Of a DNA stretch of 64,000 nucleotides, positions 28,064 to 37,606 are shown piece after piece. The translations under genes were made by a program, and so were the position numbers. Source of the stretch: Cognaticolwellia mytili (GTDB lineage: Bacteria > Pseudomonadota > Gammaproteobacteria > Enterobacterales > Alteromonadaceae). Position 1 is the first letter of the stretch, and each line of letters begins with the position of its first letter. The DNA lies in assembly GCF_002104475.1 (NCBI RefSeq), contig NZ_NBOF01000005.1, positions 62,001-126,000 on the forward strand, written 5' to 3'. Under the pieces are notes generated by a model that saw nothing but the letters and a program-made list of their open reading frames with translations, was not told the DNA's origin and did no database searches.

Positions 28064-28813
28064 TCAATTGCTATCTTGGTTATTTTTACTCATTTTTATT
28101 GCTGCCCAAGCCATTAAGCTTATCCAAGCAAGGGCTAAACTAAACCATTGAAAGGCATATGCCCGATGTTTTTCTGGTGGCATTACGATGGGCTGCCAGT
28201 TCTTTTTGTAACCAATACTCTCTTTTTTATCTAAGTAAACAACAAAGGGCAACAGTTTCTTGCCAATTAATGGTGAAAATTTGTCTAATTCAATTTGTTG
28301 AACTCTTAATGGCCACAATGGATTAACAAAATTTTGTGCTTGTAATTGAATACCTATTTCAATTTCTCGCACATGCCCAGTAATAATATGTTGCCCTGTA
28401 ATTGCCGTTATTTCTGGCAATACATTACGGTCGATAGCCCCCTGAACCCAGCCCAGATTAACCAATATGGCATTACCATAACTTTCAATAATTTGATAAA
28501 CGCGATAGCCGAAGCGGCCTTTGTCAGGTTGGTTATCTAGCAAGAAGACTTTATCACCATCAAATTCACCATCAAGTTGAATAGGTAAATCATTAATACC
28601 GTCTTGTAAGTCACTAAGTGCTAATACCTGAGCTAACGAAAGTGCCTGTTGTTGACTTAATTCACTGATACGCTGTTGACGTTGTTCTTTTTCAAATGCT
28701 CGGTCAATTTGCCAAAATCCAAGCTTGATTAATAACGAAAATACTAGCATGGTAAATATAACTATCGGCCAATTTAAAAGTTTTAACTTGTGCTGAAGTG
28801 ATTCCGAATTCAT
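28064..28813 (-). CDS. SURF1 family cytochrome oxidase assembly protein
   Basis: 249 residues with membrane helices at both ends (about 14-33 and 220-240), the SURF1 layout, and the motifs GFWQIDRAFEKEQR near the N-terminus, LLDNQPDKGRFGYRV and VNLGWVQG in the body, and HRAYAFQWFSLALAW at the C-terminus. It helps insert heme A into subunit I. First gene of the assembly operon running to sco. Confidence 0.92.
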   Translation of the reverse strand: MNSESLQHKLKLLNWPIVIFTMLVFSLLIKLGFWQIDRAFEKEQRQQRISELSQQQALSLAQVLALSDLQDGINDLPIQLDGEFDGDKVFLLDNQPDKGRFGYRVYQIIESYGNAILVNLGWVQGAIDRNVLPEITAITGQHIITGHVREIEIGIQLQAQNFVNPLWPLRVQQIELDKFSPLIGKKLLPFVVYLDKKESIGYKKNWQPIVMPPEKHRAYAFQWFSLALAWISLMAWAAIKMSKNNQDSN

Positions 28814-28886
28814 AGACTACCGCATGTTGACTAACTGAGAGCTCACTAACTAAAAACAAAAAATAAAAAATAAAAGAGAGAATACT

Positions 28887-29096
28887 GTGTTAATTAAAAT
28901 TATTGTTGTCGGCTTATTAGCCTTTATGGTTTATAACCTATTTAGGGCGTTATTTATCATGAATAAGAATGATCCAAACAAACCACCTATGTCTAAGTTT
29001 ATTGGTCGACGGGTCATTACTTCCGTCGTCATCGTATTACTATTACTGCTTGGTATTCTCTCTGGCGCTATTACACCCAACCCTCGACCGTTTTAA
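28887..29096 (+). CDS. DUF2909 family membrane protein
   Basis: 69 residues with two membrane helices (about 2-20 and 45-63). Start is GTG at 28887 behind an AAGAGAG ribosome site. DUF2909 proteins are regularly found inside cytochrome oxidase loci. Here it is the only plus-strand gene between the structural and assembly operons. Its exact function is unknown. Confidence 0.82.
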   Translation: MLIKIIVVGLLAFMVYNLFRALFIMNKNDPNKPPMSKFIGRRVITSVVIVLLLLLGILSGAITPNPRPF

Positions 29097-29137
29097 ACCA
29101 TTACTGACACGATCAAGCTAATGAAAGTAGCGATTAA

Positions 29138-29167
29138 AGTACGCAGCAGCTAAGTTAACTGCGTACT
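29138..29167 (-). terminator. Hairpin after ctaE, probable terminator
   Basis: AGTACGCAG (29138-29146) pairs with CTGCGTACT (29159-29167) around 12 bases. On the minus strand a short T-rich stretch (TTTAAT) follows. It closes the ctaC-D-G-E operon. Confidence 0.5.
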
Positions 29168-29183
29168 CTAAAAGATCGACAAA

Positions 29184-30068
29184 CTAGACAATATAAACAA
29201 ACACAAACAGTATTACCCACACTACATCGACAAAATGCCAATACCAACTTGCTGCTTGAAAGGCAAAGTGGTTTTTCGGTGTGAAATGCCCTTTTAACAC
29301 TCGAATGAACATCACCAACAGCATAATGGTACCCAAAGTAACGTGCATACCATGGAAACCAGTCAGCATATAAAAGGTGTTACCGTAAATACCACTATCG
29401 AGGTATAACTTCATTTCATCAGCATAGCCATGAGCGTACTCTAGGCCTTGGCAATACAAAAAGGTAATACCTAAAACAACCGTTAAACCTAACCAAAACT
29501 TCAATAAACCACGTTTCTCTTGCTCTAATGCTACATGAGCAAAGTGTGCAGTAATCGACGAAGTTAATAGTAAAATGGTGTTAATTAACGGTAAGCCATA
29601 CCAACCCATCGCGGTAGTTTCAGTACCATCAGGGGTTTTTATTAATGGCCAAGTCGCGGTAAAATCAGGCCATAAAATGGCAGCTGTTGCGGCATTATTG
29701 CCAGCACCATCAAGCCACGGCACCGAAAACGTTCTGGCGTAAAGTAAAGCACCAAAAAAAGCGGCAAAAAACATTACTTCTGAAAAAATAAACCAACTCA
29801 TGCCTTGGCGGAACGAATTGTCCATTTGGTGACTATATTTCCCAGACATTGACTCGGTAATAACATTGTTAAACCAGCCAAACATCATATAAATAATCAG
29901 TGCGATACCCGCTAGCAATATCCAACCACCACCAACGCTTTCAGGATCATTTAAATTGGCGACATAATTGCCAGCACCTACCGCAATTAAAAACAAGGCA
30001 ATAGCACCAATGATTGGCCATTTACTTTGCGCTGGTACGTAATAACTTTCGTATTCTTTTGTTGTCAT
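29184..30068 (-). CDS. ctaE: Cytochrome c oxidase subunit III
   Basis: 294 residues with seven membrane segments. Conserved stretches: SEVMFFAAFFGALLYAR, GFHGMHVTLGTIML and a C-terminal WYWHFVDVVWVILF. A structural subunit that stabilises the catalytic core. Last gene of the structural operon, 30 bases after ctaG. Confidence 0.95.
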   Translation of the reverse strand: MTTKEYESYYVPAQSKWPIIGAIALFLIAVGAGNYVANLNDPESVGGGWILLAGIALIIYMMFGWFNNVITESMSGKYSHQMDNSFRQGMSWFIFSEVMFFAAFFGALLYARTFSVPWLDGAGNNAATAAILWPDFTATWPLIKTPDGTETTAMGWYGLPLINTILLLTSSITAHFAHVALEQEKRGLLKFWLGLTVVLGITFLYCQGLEYAHGYADEMKLYLDSGIYGNTFYMLTGFHGMHVTLGTIMLLVMFIRVLKGHFTPKNHFAFQAASWYWHFVDVVWVILFVFVYIV

Positions 30069-30098
30069 TGTTGTTCCCCTTATTTAAGTGCACTGCAC

Positions 30099-30683
30099 TT
30101 AAGAATCAACCGAGCTTGTAATATCGTACAAAGTGTAAGATAGGGTGATGGTAGAAACGTCGTCAGGTAAGTCTAAATCAACATAAAACTGTAATCCCAT
30201 TTCAACGTCCTCCGTGGCTTTTAGTGGCTGACTATTAAAACAAAAGCATTCAATCTTTTGAAAATATACCGCTGCCCTACCCGGTGAAACTGACGGCACT
30301 GCTTGTCCGACAATGTCATTTACAGACTCGTTTTTGGCATAAAATTTAACTGTTTTTCTTTCACCTGGATGAACTTTTATTTCGTTCATCATTGGCTCAA
30401 ACTTCCAGGGAATACCCTTAGCCGTTCGAGTCAGAAATTGCACGGTAATCGTACGTTCTGTATCTATTGTTGCGGCGTTGTAAGTTGCAGCAACATTAGA
30501 CGGTTTACCGTTTAATCCAGTGATATCACAAAAAACGTCATATAACGGCACCATCGCAAAGCCAAAGCCAAACATACCAAACACAATCAACATCAGCTTT
30601 TTAACTGTTTTTTTCACTGACACGTCTTTAGCGTTCACTTGTGCTTGCTTTGATACTTTATCTTGCGATTCACCGTTATTCAT
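30099..30683 (-). CDS. ctaG: Cytochrome c oxidase assembly protein CtaG (COX11)
   Basis: 194 residues: one N-terminal membrane helix (about 28-50) and a periplasmic domain with the copper-binding ECFCFNSQPL motif and NRTI/PWKFEP-like core (TAKGIPWKFEP). Delivers copper to the CuB centre of subunit I. It sits between ctaD and ctaE, the usual proteobacterial order. Confidence 0.94.
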   Translation of the reverse strand: MNNGESQDKVSKQAQVNAKDVSVKKTVKKLMLIVFGMFGFGFAMVPLYDVFCDITGLNGKPSNVAATYNAATIDTERTITVQFLTRTAKGIPWKFEPMMNEIKVHPGERKTVKFYAKNESVNDIVGQAVPSVSPGRAAVYFQKIECFCFNSQPLKATEDVEMGLQFYVDLDLPDDVSTITLSYTLYDITSSVDS

Positions 30684-30694
30684 TTTGTGTCCAA

Positions 30695-32299
30695 CTAATC
30701 AATTTTTGGTGGTGTTTCAAAGGTGTGGTATGGCGCAGGACTTGGCACTGTCCATTCTAAACCTTCCGCTCCATCCCAAGGTTTTGCAGGTGCTTTTTCA
30801 CCGCCTTTCACACACTTAATCACTAATACTAAGAAGATTAATTGTGAGAGTCCAAAGGCAAAGCCACCAATACTGACCCACTTATTAAAGTCAGCAAACT
30901 GCAGGGCATAATCAGGAATACGGCGAGGCATACCCGCTAATCCTAAAAAGTGCATTGGGAAGAACAATAAATTCACCGAAATTAATGAACACCAAAAATG
31001 CCACTTACTTAACGTATCGTTGTACATGTAGCCAGTCCATTTAGGTAACCAGTAATAAGCCCCAGCAAAAATAGAGAATAGCGCACCAGTAACTAATACA
31101 TAGTGAAAGTGAGCAACAACAAAGTAAGTATCGTGATATTGAAAATCAACTGGTGTCATTGCTAGCATCAAGCCAGAGAAACCACCAATAGTGAACAAAA
31201 TAACGAAGGCAATAGAGAACAACATTGGCGTTTCAAAACTAATTGAGCCACGCCACATGGTTGCTGCCCAGTTAAAAACTTTCACGCCCGTAGGTACTGC
31301 TATTAACATGGTGCAATACATAAAGAACAGTTCACCAAACAACGGCATACCCGTGGTAAACATATGGTGAGCCCAAACAATGAACGACAAGAAAGCAATT
31401 GATGCTGTCGCGTAAACCATTGAGCTATAACCAAAGAGTTTTTTACGAGAGAATGCTGGAATGGTAGTAGAAACAATACCAAAAGCAGGCAAAATCATGA
31501 TGTAAACTTCAGGGTGTCCAAAGAACCAGAAAATATGCTGGAACATAACAGGATCACCACCACCAGCGGCATCAAAAAAGCTCGTGCCAAAGTAGGTATC
31601 GGTTAACACCATAGTAACGGTACCCGCGAGCACCGGCATAACCGCTATAAGTAAGTAAGCTGTAATGAAGAATGTCCAAACAAACAATGGCATTTTCATG
31701 TAGGTCATACCTGGAGCACGCATATTCATAATGGTGACTACAATATTTATAGCCCCCATAATTGACGAGATACCCATGATATGAACAGCAAAAACAAAAA
31801 ACGCTGTACTACCGTTACTGTAGGTTGTTGATAATGGCGCGTAGAACGTCCAACCAAAGTTTGGTGCACCGCTTTCCATAAAGAAAGACGATAATAAAAT
31901 AGCGAAAGCAAATGGTAAAATCCAAAAGCTCCAGTTATTCAACCGTGGCAGTGCCATATCTGGCGCACCGACCATCATAGGTAGCATCCAGTTAGCTAAA
32001 CCAGTAAACGCTGGCATTATTGCGCCAAAAACCATAATCAAACCGTGTACTGTGGTCATTTGGTTAAAAAAGTCTGGCTCAATTATCTGTAGTCCCGGCT
32101 GAAATAACTCAGCTCGAATAACCAGTGCCATTACGCCACCAGTTAAAAACATAATGAACGAGAACCATAGGTACATGGAACCGATATCTTTATGGTTTGT
32201 CGTATATAACCAACGCTTAAGGCCAGTCATTTTATGATCATGATGCTCACCATCATGTGAATCATGTTCGGGTTGATCATTAATTGCATCTGTAGTCAT
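30695..32299 (-). CDS. ctaD: Cytochrome c oxidase subunit I
   Basis: 534 residues with 12 membrane helices. Heme and CuB ligands are in TTVHGLIMVFGAIMP, FWFFGHPEVYIMILPAFG (with the His-Tyr pair), HHMFTTGMP and DTYFVVAHFHYV. The EVYI Glu for the D-channel and Lys of the K-channel region are present, so it is an A-type oxidase. The His-rich N-terminus (HDSHDGEHHDHK) is unusual. 12 bases downstream of ctaC. Confidence 0.97.
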   Translation of the reverse strand: MTTDAINDQPEHDSHDGEHHDHKMTGLKRWLYTTNHKDIGSMYLWFSFIMFLTGGVMALVIRAELFQPGLQIIEPDFFNQMTTVHGLIMVFGAIMPAFTGLANWMLPMMVGAPDMALPRLNNWSFWILPFAFAILLSSFFMESGAPNFGWTFYAPLSTTYSNGSTAFFVFAVHIMGISSIMGAINIVVTIMNMRAPGMTYMKMPLFVWTFFITAYLLIAVMPVLAGTVTMVLTDTYFGTSFFDAAGGGDPVMFQHIFWFFGHPEVYIMILPAFGIVSTTIPAFSRKKLFGYSSMVYATASIAFLSFIVWAHHMFTTGMPLFGELFFMYCTMLIAVPTGVKVFNWAATMWRGSISFETPMLFSIAFVILFTIGGFSGLMLAMTPVDFQYHDTYFVVAHFHYVLVTGALFSIFAGAYYWLPKWTGYMYNDTLSKWHFWCSLISVNLLFFPMHFLGLAGMPRRIPDYALQFADFNKWVSIGGFAFGLSQLIFLVLVIKCVKGGEKAPAKPWDGAEGLEWTVPSPAPYHTFETPPKID

Positions 32300-32311
32300 T
32301 ATAACGCCTCC

Positions 32312-33886
32312 CTACTTCGCACTAGCAGCAACATCTGCTGGCTGGACTAAATCACCGGTGTTGTTACCCCAAGCATTACGCTCGTAAGTCACTACCGCAG
32401 CAATTTGCGTTTTAGTTAATTGGCCGCCAAATGCTGCCATCGCTGGATTTTTCTTACTACCGTTAAGTACCATGTCGATATGCACAGCCATGTCGCCTTT
32501 CGCGATAGGACTGTCTTTAAGTGCAGGGAAAACTGGCGCCATACCTTCGCCGCTAGCTTGGTGGCAAGCAACACATGCGCTCATGTAAACTTTTTCACCC
32601 ATAGTCATCAATTCATCTTGGCTATAAACCTTAGATAAATCTTCTTCCGGTATCACTTTTGCCACTTCTTGCGTAATTGCCTGAGTAACTTCGTCTTTTA
32701 CTTCAGCCGCAGCTTGTTTAACGGTATCAGTCATACTTTCGATTGCACCGCCAGCAGCAGCTTTAACATCTGCAGCTTGCACTGCATCACCAGTATTGTT
32801 ACCCCAAGCATTACGCTCATAAGTCACTACTGCAGCAATTTCTTTCAAGCTTAATTGCTTACCGTAACCTTGCATGCCTGTGCCTGCTTTACCGTTATAA
32901 ACAATATTAATATGCTCGCTAGCAGGGCCAGTTGTTGCAACTGCACTACCCTTAAGCGCTGGAAATGCTGGTGGTAAACCTTGACCACTCACCTGATGAC
33001 AAGCTGCACAATAAGCAGTGTAAGTTGTTTCACCTAATTGCATTAGTTCGTCCATAGAAACTGAAGCATTTAATGAAGCGGCTTCAGCTGCTGCTGCGTT
33101 CGCTTTCATTTGCTTTTGCTCATCAAGCCAAATCGCGTAATCTGCCTCAGACTTCACTTCAACAACAATTGGCATAAAGCCGTGGTCTTTACCACATAAC
33201 TCAGCACATTGGCCACGATAAGTACCAGGCTTATCAACCTTGGTCCAAGCTTCGTTAATAAAGCCAGGGTTAGCATCTTGTTTCACTGCAAATGCAGGTA
33301 CCCACCATGCGTGGATAACATCATCTGAAGTAATGACAAAACGTACTTTTTTATTGGTAGGAATAACCAAAGGACGATCAACTTCTAGCAGATAGTTTTC
33401 ACCTTTTTCTGCTGAAGTGCCATTTTGGTTTTCATATTGATCTCTAGGTGTAGAGAGTACTGAATAGAATTCAACATCTTGATCAAAGTACTTATAGTGC
33501 CACTTCCATTGCGAACCTGTTATTTGAACAGTCAAATCTGCATCATCGTTATTTTCCATATCAATGAGCGTATAAGTGGCGGGAACAGCCATACCGATAA
33601 GAATGACCACTGGAATCGCAGTCCATAGAATTTCTACTTTTGTGCTTTCATGGAAGGTTGATGGTTTAAAACCTTTTGATTTACGGTGAAACACCATAGA
33701 CCAAAACATGGCACCAAATACCACAACACCAATAGCAGTACAGATATAGAGCACTAGCATATGTAAATCATATACGTCTCTACTAACCTCCGTAACACCT
33801 TTGGTCAAGTTCAGCGGCATATCTGCCCAAACCGAACTAGACAACAAGCCCCCTAGCAACAGCAAACCTAGGTTACGTCTTTTCAC
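32312..33886 (-). CDS. ctaC: Cytochrome c oxidase subunit II with two fused cytochrome c domains
   Basis: 524 residues. A signal peptide (1-21) and two membrane helices (about 40-62 and 82-104) precede the CuA cupredoxin domain (HAWWVPAF, YRGQCAELCGKDHGFMPI). Two class I cytochrome c domains follow: YCAACHQVSGQG near residue 292 and ACVACHQASGEG near 439, with Met ligand regions. An alanine-rich linker separates them. The duplicated domains end in nearly the same block (VVTYERNAWGNNTGD), so they arose by tandem duplication. Many bacteria have a single such domain. First gene of the operon. Confidence 0.96.
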   Translation of the reverse strand: MKRRNLGLLLLGGLLSSSVWADMPLNLTKGVTEVSRDVYDLHMLVLYICTAIGVVVFGAMFWSMVFHRKSKGFKPSTFHESTKVEILWTAIPVVILIGMAVPATYTLIDMENNDDADLTVQITGSQWKWHYKYFDQDVEFYSVLSTPRDQYENQNGTSAEKGENYLLEVDRPLVIPTNKKVRFVITSDDVIHAWWVPAFAVKQDANPGFINEAWTKVDKPGTYRGQCAELCGKDHGFMPIVVEVKSEADYAIWLDEQKQMKANAAAAEAASLNASVSMDELMQLGETTYTAYCAACHQVSGQGLPPAFPALKGSAVATTGPASEHINIVYNGKAGTGMQGYGKQLSLKEIAAVVTYERNAWGNNTGDAVQAADVKAAAGGAIESMTDTVKQAAAEVKDEVTQAITQEVAKVIPEEDLSKVYSQDELMTMGEKVYMSACVACHQASGEGMAPVFPALKDSPIAKGDMAVHIDMVLNGSKKNPAMAAFGGQLTKTQIAAVVTYERNAWGNNTGDLVQPADVAASAK

Positions 33887-34062
33887 TCGACATCTCCTTC
33901 ACCCTTTAAGGTAAAACATACTAATGAATCATTAAATCAACGTGATAAATCAGCTGCTTTACTCATACATTTATTATTATTTAAGTGACGCTTTTTTAGA
34001 CAACTGTCAATTGCGCCCTATTGTTATGTTTGTACGTTTTCTAGACTAGAATTACTTAAAAC

Positions 34063-34076
34063 TTGATCTGGGTCAA
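34063..34076. promoter_or_regulatory. FNR/CRP-family-like site
   Basis: TTGATCTGGGTCAA matches the FNR palindrome TTGAT-N4-ATCAA at nine of ten positions. It lies 177 bases upstream of ctaC and about 100 bases upstream of a 30-residue reading frame on the other strand, so it could act on either. Sequence match only. Confidence 0.5.
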
Positions 34077-34174
34077 ATCAAAATTTCAAAAGAATCATAA
34101 ATAAAAGCTAACAAATACAATAGAGTAATAACCCTAAACCAGATGAAACATGTAATTCTAAAGGGATGTAAGAT

Positions 34175-34267
34175 ATGTTTAAATTTTGTTCAAGGTGTGA
34201 TTTTTATGCAGAAAATTTAATAAAACACCATACGGTTGACTGTATAAAAAACAATCTATATAGATAA
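34175..34267 (+). CDS. 30-residue CxxC...HH...C mini-protein candidate
   Basis: A very short frame behind AAAGGG. The sequence MFKFCSRCDFYAENLIKHH and following TVDC places C5, C8, H18, H19 and C23 like a tiny zinc finger. The pattern is unlikely by chance in so few residues, but coding is unproven. It could be a small regulator or a zinc-binding peptide in the 698-base gap between ctaC and lexA. Confidence 0.35.
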   Translation: MFKFCSRCDFYAENLIKHHTVDCIKNNLYR

Positions 34268-34321
34268 GTGGAACAGCTGAATGAGAATTGTTTTAGCTAA
34301 ATGGACATTAAGAGAGGAAAA

Positions 34322-34369
34322 ATGACTAAAGTACATAAACTGTCTGTTTTACATACACGACTGAAGTGA
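34322..34369 (+). CDS. 15-residue leader-like peptide candidate
   Basis: ATG at 34322 behind a strong GAGAGGAAAA ribosome site opens a 15-codon frame (MTKVHKLSVLHTRLK) that ends 27 bases before the arm of a terminator-like hairpin (34397-34431). The arrangement recalls a leader peptide. No structural gene follows on the same strand, so the target is unclear. Confidence 0.25.
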   Translation: MTKVHKLSVLHTRLK

Positions 34370-34396
34370 AAAAACATTGAGATATTATTTAACCCT

Positions 34397-34431
34397 AACT
34401 CTAGATAACAGCACACAGTTGAGTTTTTTTT
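34397..34431 (+). terminator. Weak terminator-like hairpin with T8 run
   Basis: AACTC (34397-34401) pairs with GAGTT (34421-34425), with an inner AAC/GTT pairing, followed by a T run to 34431. The stem is short; support is moderate. It would end any transcript carrying the two short frames at 34175 and 34322. Confidence 0.4.
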
Positions 34432-34584
34432 ATGCGCGCAAAGATATTTATACGTAATCAGTCATAGAAGAAAAAAGACAGGTAAATTAAAGCGGATAGC
34501 TGTTACAAAGCTAAAAATAAGCAACAGGCTCACAGGATATTCCCGCTAAACCTGCTGATAAAACACTTGAAATGTTAAATAGAC

Positions 34585-35199
34585 TTACATCCAGTCAGCC
34601 GCACGGATAACACCAACTGCAATACCTTCAACATTAAAGTTTTGGCTTGTTAAATCAACTTTAATCGGATCAAAATCTTCATTTTCAGCATGTAGGTACA
34701 CTACATTACCTTCACGTTTAAAACGCTTTACGGTAACATCATCTTCAACACGCGCGACAATTACTTGGCCATTTTTAACATCAGTGGTTTGATGAACAGC
34801 CAGTAAATCACCGTCCATAATACCGATATCTTTCATACTCTCGCCGTTAACACGCAGTAAATAATCTGCGGCTGGACGGAATAAACTACCATCAATTTTG
34901 TAATGTTCTTCTACATGCTCTTGCGCCAAAATTGGCTCACCAGCTGCAACACGGCCAATTAAAGGTAAGCCATCTTCTTCAATAAACTCTTCCGCCAAAC
35001 GAATACCACGCGAGGTACCCGGCAGCATTTCAATATAGCCTTTTTTAGCAAGTGCTTTTAAATGTTCTTCTGCCGCATTAGCCGACTTAAAACCAAAGAA
35101 ACTGGCTATTTCTGCACGTGTCGGTGGCATACCCGTTTCTGAAATTTTTTCTCTGATCAAATCAAAAATCTGCTGTTGCCTAGGTGTTAAAGGGCGCAT
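34585..35199 (-). CDS. lexA: SOS repressor LexA
   Basis: 204 residues. N-terminal winged helix ([12 protein letters not shown], then [22 protein letters not shown]), the Ala-Gly cleavage site in GRVAAGEP, and the catalytic Ser in [11 protein letters not shown] and Lys in DDVTVKRF. Represses SOS genes and is autocleaved on RecA filaments. Two LexA boxes lie over its promoter (35231-35246, 35252-35267), so autoregulation is expected. Confidence 0.97.
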   Translation of the reverse strand: MRPLTPRQQQIFDLIREKISETGMPPTRAEIASFFGFKSANAAEEHLKALAKKGYIEMLPGTSRGIRLAEEFIEEDGLPLIGRVAAGEPILAQEHVEEHYKIDGSLFRPAADYLLRVNGESMKDIGIMDGDLLAVHQTTDVKNGQVIVARVEDDVTVKRFKREGNVVYLHAENEDFDPIKVDLTSQNFNVEGIAVGVIRAADWM

Positions 35200-35230
35200 A
35201 GTATTTCCTTAAACGACTCAATGAGTAAGC

Positions 35231-35246
35231 CTGTATTTTTAAACAG
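35231..35246. promoter_or_regulatory. LexA box 1 (SOS operator)
   Basis: CTGTATTTTTAAACAG, a CTG-N10-CAG palindrome matching the gammaproteobacterial LexA consensus. It overlaps the -10 element (35246-35251 on the minus strand) of lexA. Confidence 0.85.
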
Positions 35247-35275
35247 TATTACTGGTATTGTATACAGGCTGTAAA
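35246..35275 (-). promoter_or_regulatory. lexA promoter
   Basis: On the minus strand a -35 TTTACA (35270-35275) and a -10 TAATAC (35246-35251) are 18 bases apart. The second LexA box lies exactly between them, as expected for an SOS-controlled promoter. Confidence 0.6.
35252..35267. promoter_or_regulatory. LexA box 2 (SOS operator)
   Basis: CTGGTATTGTATACAG, CTG-N10-CAG, five bases from box 1 and between the -35 and -10 of lexA. Two tandem boxes in the lexA promoter are known in E. coli too. Confidence 0.85.
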
Positions 35276-35480
35276 TAAACGCAAGAAATATTGGTGAACA
35301 AATAAGGACTCTAGTCAATTACATTTTACTTAACAGGAACAGCATAATTAAGGAAACATGAAGCGGGTCACTATCATGATTTACCACCACAACTTTATCT
35401 TTGATACCCCAAAATTGGACATAACTTCTTTCAACTCAAAAAATTTATAGAAAGCGCATGCACGGCTGATCTCTTGGCAG

Positions 35481-35515
35481 AAAACATATCAGCAAATAAA
35501 ACATTTGCTGATATG
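35481..35515 (-). terminator. Terminator of the chemoreceptor gene
   Basis: CATATCAGCAAAT (35485-35497) pairs perfectly with ATTTGCTGATATG (35503-35515), a 13-bp stem, with four Ts following on the minus strand (A run 35481-35484). It lies 23 bases after the stop at 35538. Confidence 0.75.
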
Positions 35516-35537
35516 AGCATTTAAAGTAACACTTGGG

Positions 35538-37379
35538 CTAAATTTTAAAAATACTCGCCTCTTCATGTAGCTCACGAGCCAATGCAGCAACATCATCACT
35601 AGCTTGAGAGTTTTCTTGTGAGTCACTTGATACTTGCTCGCTAATATCTCGAATACGAATAATGTTCTCATCAACATCTTTAACAACAATAGCTTGCTCC
35701 TCTACAGCAGTAGCAACTAATACGGTCATTTCTGCAATCGCATCAACGTCTGTAATAATTTCATTCAACACTTCTTCTGTATCTTGCGCTTGATTCACAC
35801 TATTTATACCTTGTTCCTTACAGATACTAACCGTATTAACAATTTCAGTTGTCGTCGCTTGTAACTCATTAATAATTGATGTTATTTCTGCTGTCGAATC
35901 TTGCGTTCTTACGGCTAAAGTCCGTACTTCATCTGCAACAACAGCAAAACCACGTCCTTGCTCACCAGCTCTCGCTGCTTCAATTGCTGCATTTAACGCT
36001 AATAAATTTGTTTGATCTGCTATACCTTTGATAACCTCCAGTACAGAAGTAATACCATTGCTTTTCTCCTGTAATTGTACAATTTCTTCACCTGCGTTAA
36101 TTAACTGTTCTGATAACTGGTTAATATTTACGACTGTACTATCCAGTTTTTCTTTACCTTCAACGGCTTTCACTGATGCTTCATCGGTTTTTTCTTTGGT
36201 CATGCGGGCGTTATTAGCAATTTCACCGGCTACAATACCCATTTCAGTAACAGCCGTTGCAACCATATCACTTTGTTGTGACTGGCTAACAATGCCCTCA
36301 GTTGTTTTCGCAACACTAAGAGATACAATACTTGATGACTCACTAAGTGAATCAACTGTTTGGTCAATGCTTTGAATTAAACTCTGAAAGTGTGCCATGA
36401 AGATATTAAATTCTTTTGAAATCACACCAATTTCATCATGACGATCTTCCGTTCGCTGCGTCAAATCGTTCGCTTTTCTAATTTCCGATATCCGTGCCGA
36501 AAAAGCATTTAATGGTGTAATAATCTGTCTAGCTACAAGAATAATAACACTGGTTATTAGTAGTAAAGTAACTATTGTAAAAATTAAATGTTGTTGCTCT
36601 GTTTGTTTAATATTTTCATTAATGTAATTATTAAGTAGGGTGACTTCTTTATTTAATTCTGTTTCCACGTTATGCACTGCAGCACGCATTTCCCCACGAA
36701 TTCCCAATTCTGAAGTTAAGCCTATTTTTTGAGATATTTGAAGAAATTTATTAATATTACCAAGATAACTAGCTAATTGATTTTTCGTATTATCATTCGC
36801 TAAACGTACTTTAAGTTGCTCCGCCGTTTTATTTAAACGTGTAATATACTTTTCATCGTTGCGCAAAATAAAATCTTTTTCGTGGCGCCTTAAAGTTAGC
36901 AAATAGGTTTGTGATTCAAAATCATTTATCGCTTTTATACTGCTTTCTAGTGCATGTGTCGCAGCTCTCAGGCTACCATAAATACCCGAGTCTTTATCAA
37001 GCCCCTTTGTTACATATGCAGTAATTAAGTTGTCGAATGCTTGCTGATAAGCCTGCATACCGGTAGCTATAATTGATAGCTCTGCTGTAGAGATATCTGC
37101 AATAACAAGCCGTTGCTTCATTTCATCAAGTAAATTTAATGCATGTTTAAAACTTTTAGAAAATTTTTCTCGGTATTTTACATCTTTACGTAATAAGAAA
37201 TCTTTCTCGCTACGGCGCAACTGCAGCATGGTAACTTGTAAATCTTTAAGCTCTGACTTTATCTCAGTAAGATTCGCGACTTTACTTTGGTTAATATTAT
37301 TTTCAATATAAAGTCCAAATAGACTTAAAAAAACTAAGGATACGATTACATAGAGCTTTTGTTTAATAGTGAATTTCAT
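35538..37379 (-). CDS. Methyl-accepting chemotaxis protein with HBM sensor domain
   Basis: 613 residues: membrane helix 1 (about 9-26), a periplasmic helical sensor with two copies of LRRxEKDFxLRxDxKY (near residues 53 and 163), the hallmark of the helical bimodular (HBM) domain, membrane helix 2 (about 265-284), HAMP, and the signalling hairpin [23 protein letters not shown] domains in relatives bind organic acids; the ligand here is unknown. No che genes are nearby. Confidence 0.93.
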   Translation of the reverse strand: MKFTIKQKLYVIVSLVFLSLFGLYIENNINQSKVANLTEIKSELKDLQVTMLQLRRSEKDFLLRKDVKYREKFSKSFKHALNLLDEMKQRLVIADISTAELSIIATGMQAYQQAFDNLITAYVTKGLDKDSGIYGSLRAATHALESSIKAINDFESQTYLLTLRRHEKDFILRNDEKYITRLNKTAEQLKVRLANDNTKNQLASYLGNINKFLQISQKIGLTSELGIRGEMRAAVHNVETELNKEVTLLNNYINENIKQTEQQHLIFTIVTLLLITSVIILVARQIITPLNAFSARISEIRKANDLTQRTEDRHDEIGVISKEFNIFMAHFQSLIQSIDQTVDSLSESSSIVSLSVAKTTEGIVSQSQQSDMVATAVTEMGIVAGEIANNARMTKEKTDEASVKAVEGKEKLDSTVVNINQLSEQLINAGEEIVQLQEKSNGITSVLEVIKGIADQTNLLALNAAIEAARAGEQGRGFAVVADEVRTLAVRTQDSTAEITSIINELQATTTEIVNTVSICKEQGINSVNQAQDTEEVLNEIITDVDAIAEMTVLVATAVEEQAIVVKDVDENIIRIRDISEQVSSDSQENSQASDDVAALARELHEEASIFKI

Positions 37380-37606
37380 AAGTAGATCTCATTAGCATTA
37401 AGAAAGGCGTTTACCTAAAACATCATACGACCTAATTTTCATTTACGCCACGCTTGTTCACCTTATTTTTGAATATAAATCAAATAGAAGCACTATAATT
37501 CAGCTTGCTTTTCTTTAAATGCGTGCTTATTAATACTGGTCAAACCAATAGCAGTCATTTACCATCCAAATTACACCTTGTTTTTATATTTTTCTAGTTA
37601 CCACTT

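Noticed and set aside
27933-28151. 72-codon membrane-like frame on the plus strand
   Set aside because: It runs antisense to the ends of the SCO-like and SURF1 genes; hydrophobicity is a mirror of the membrane codons on the other strand.
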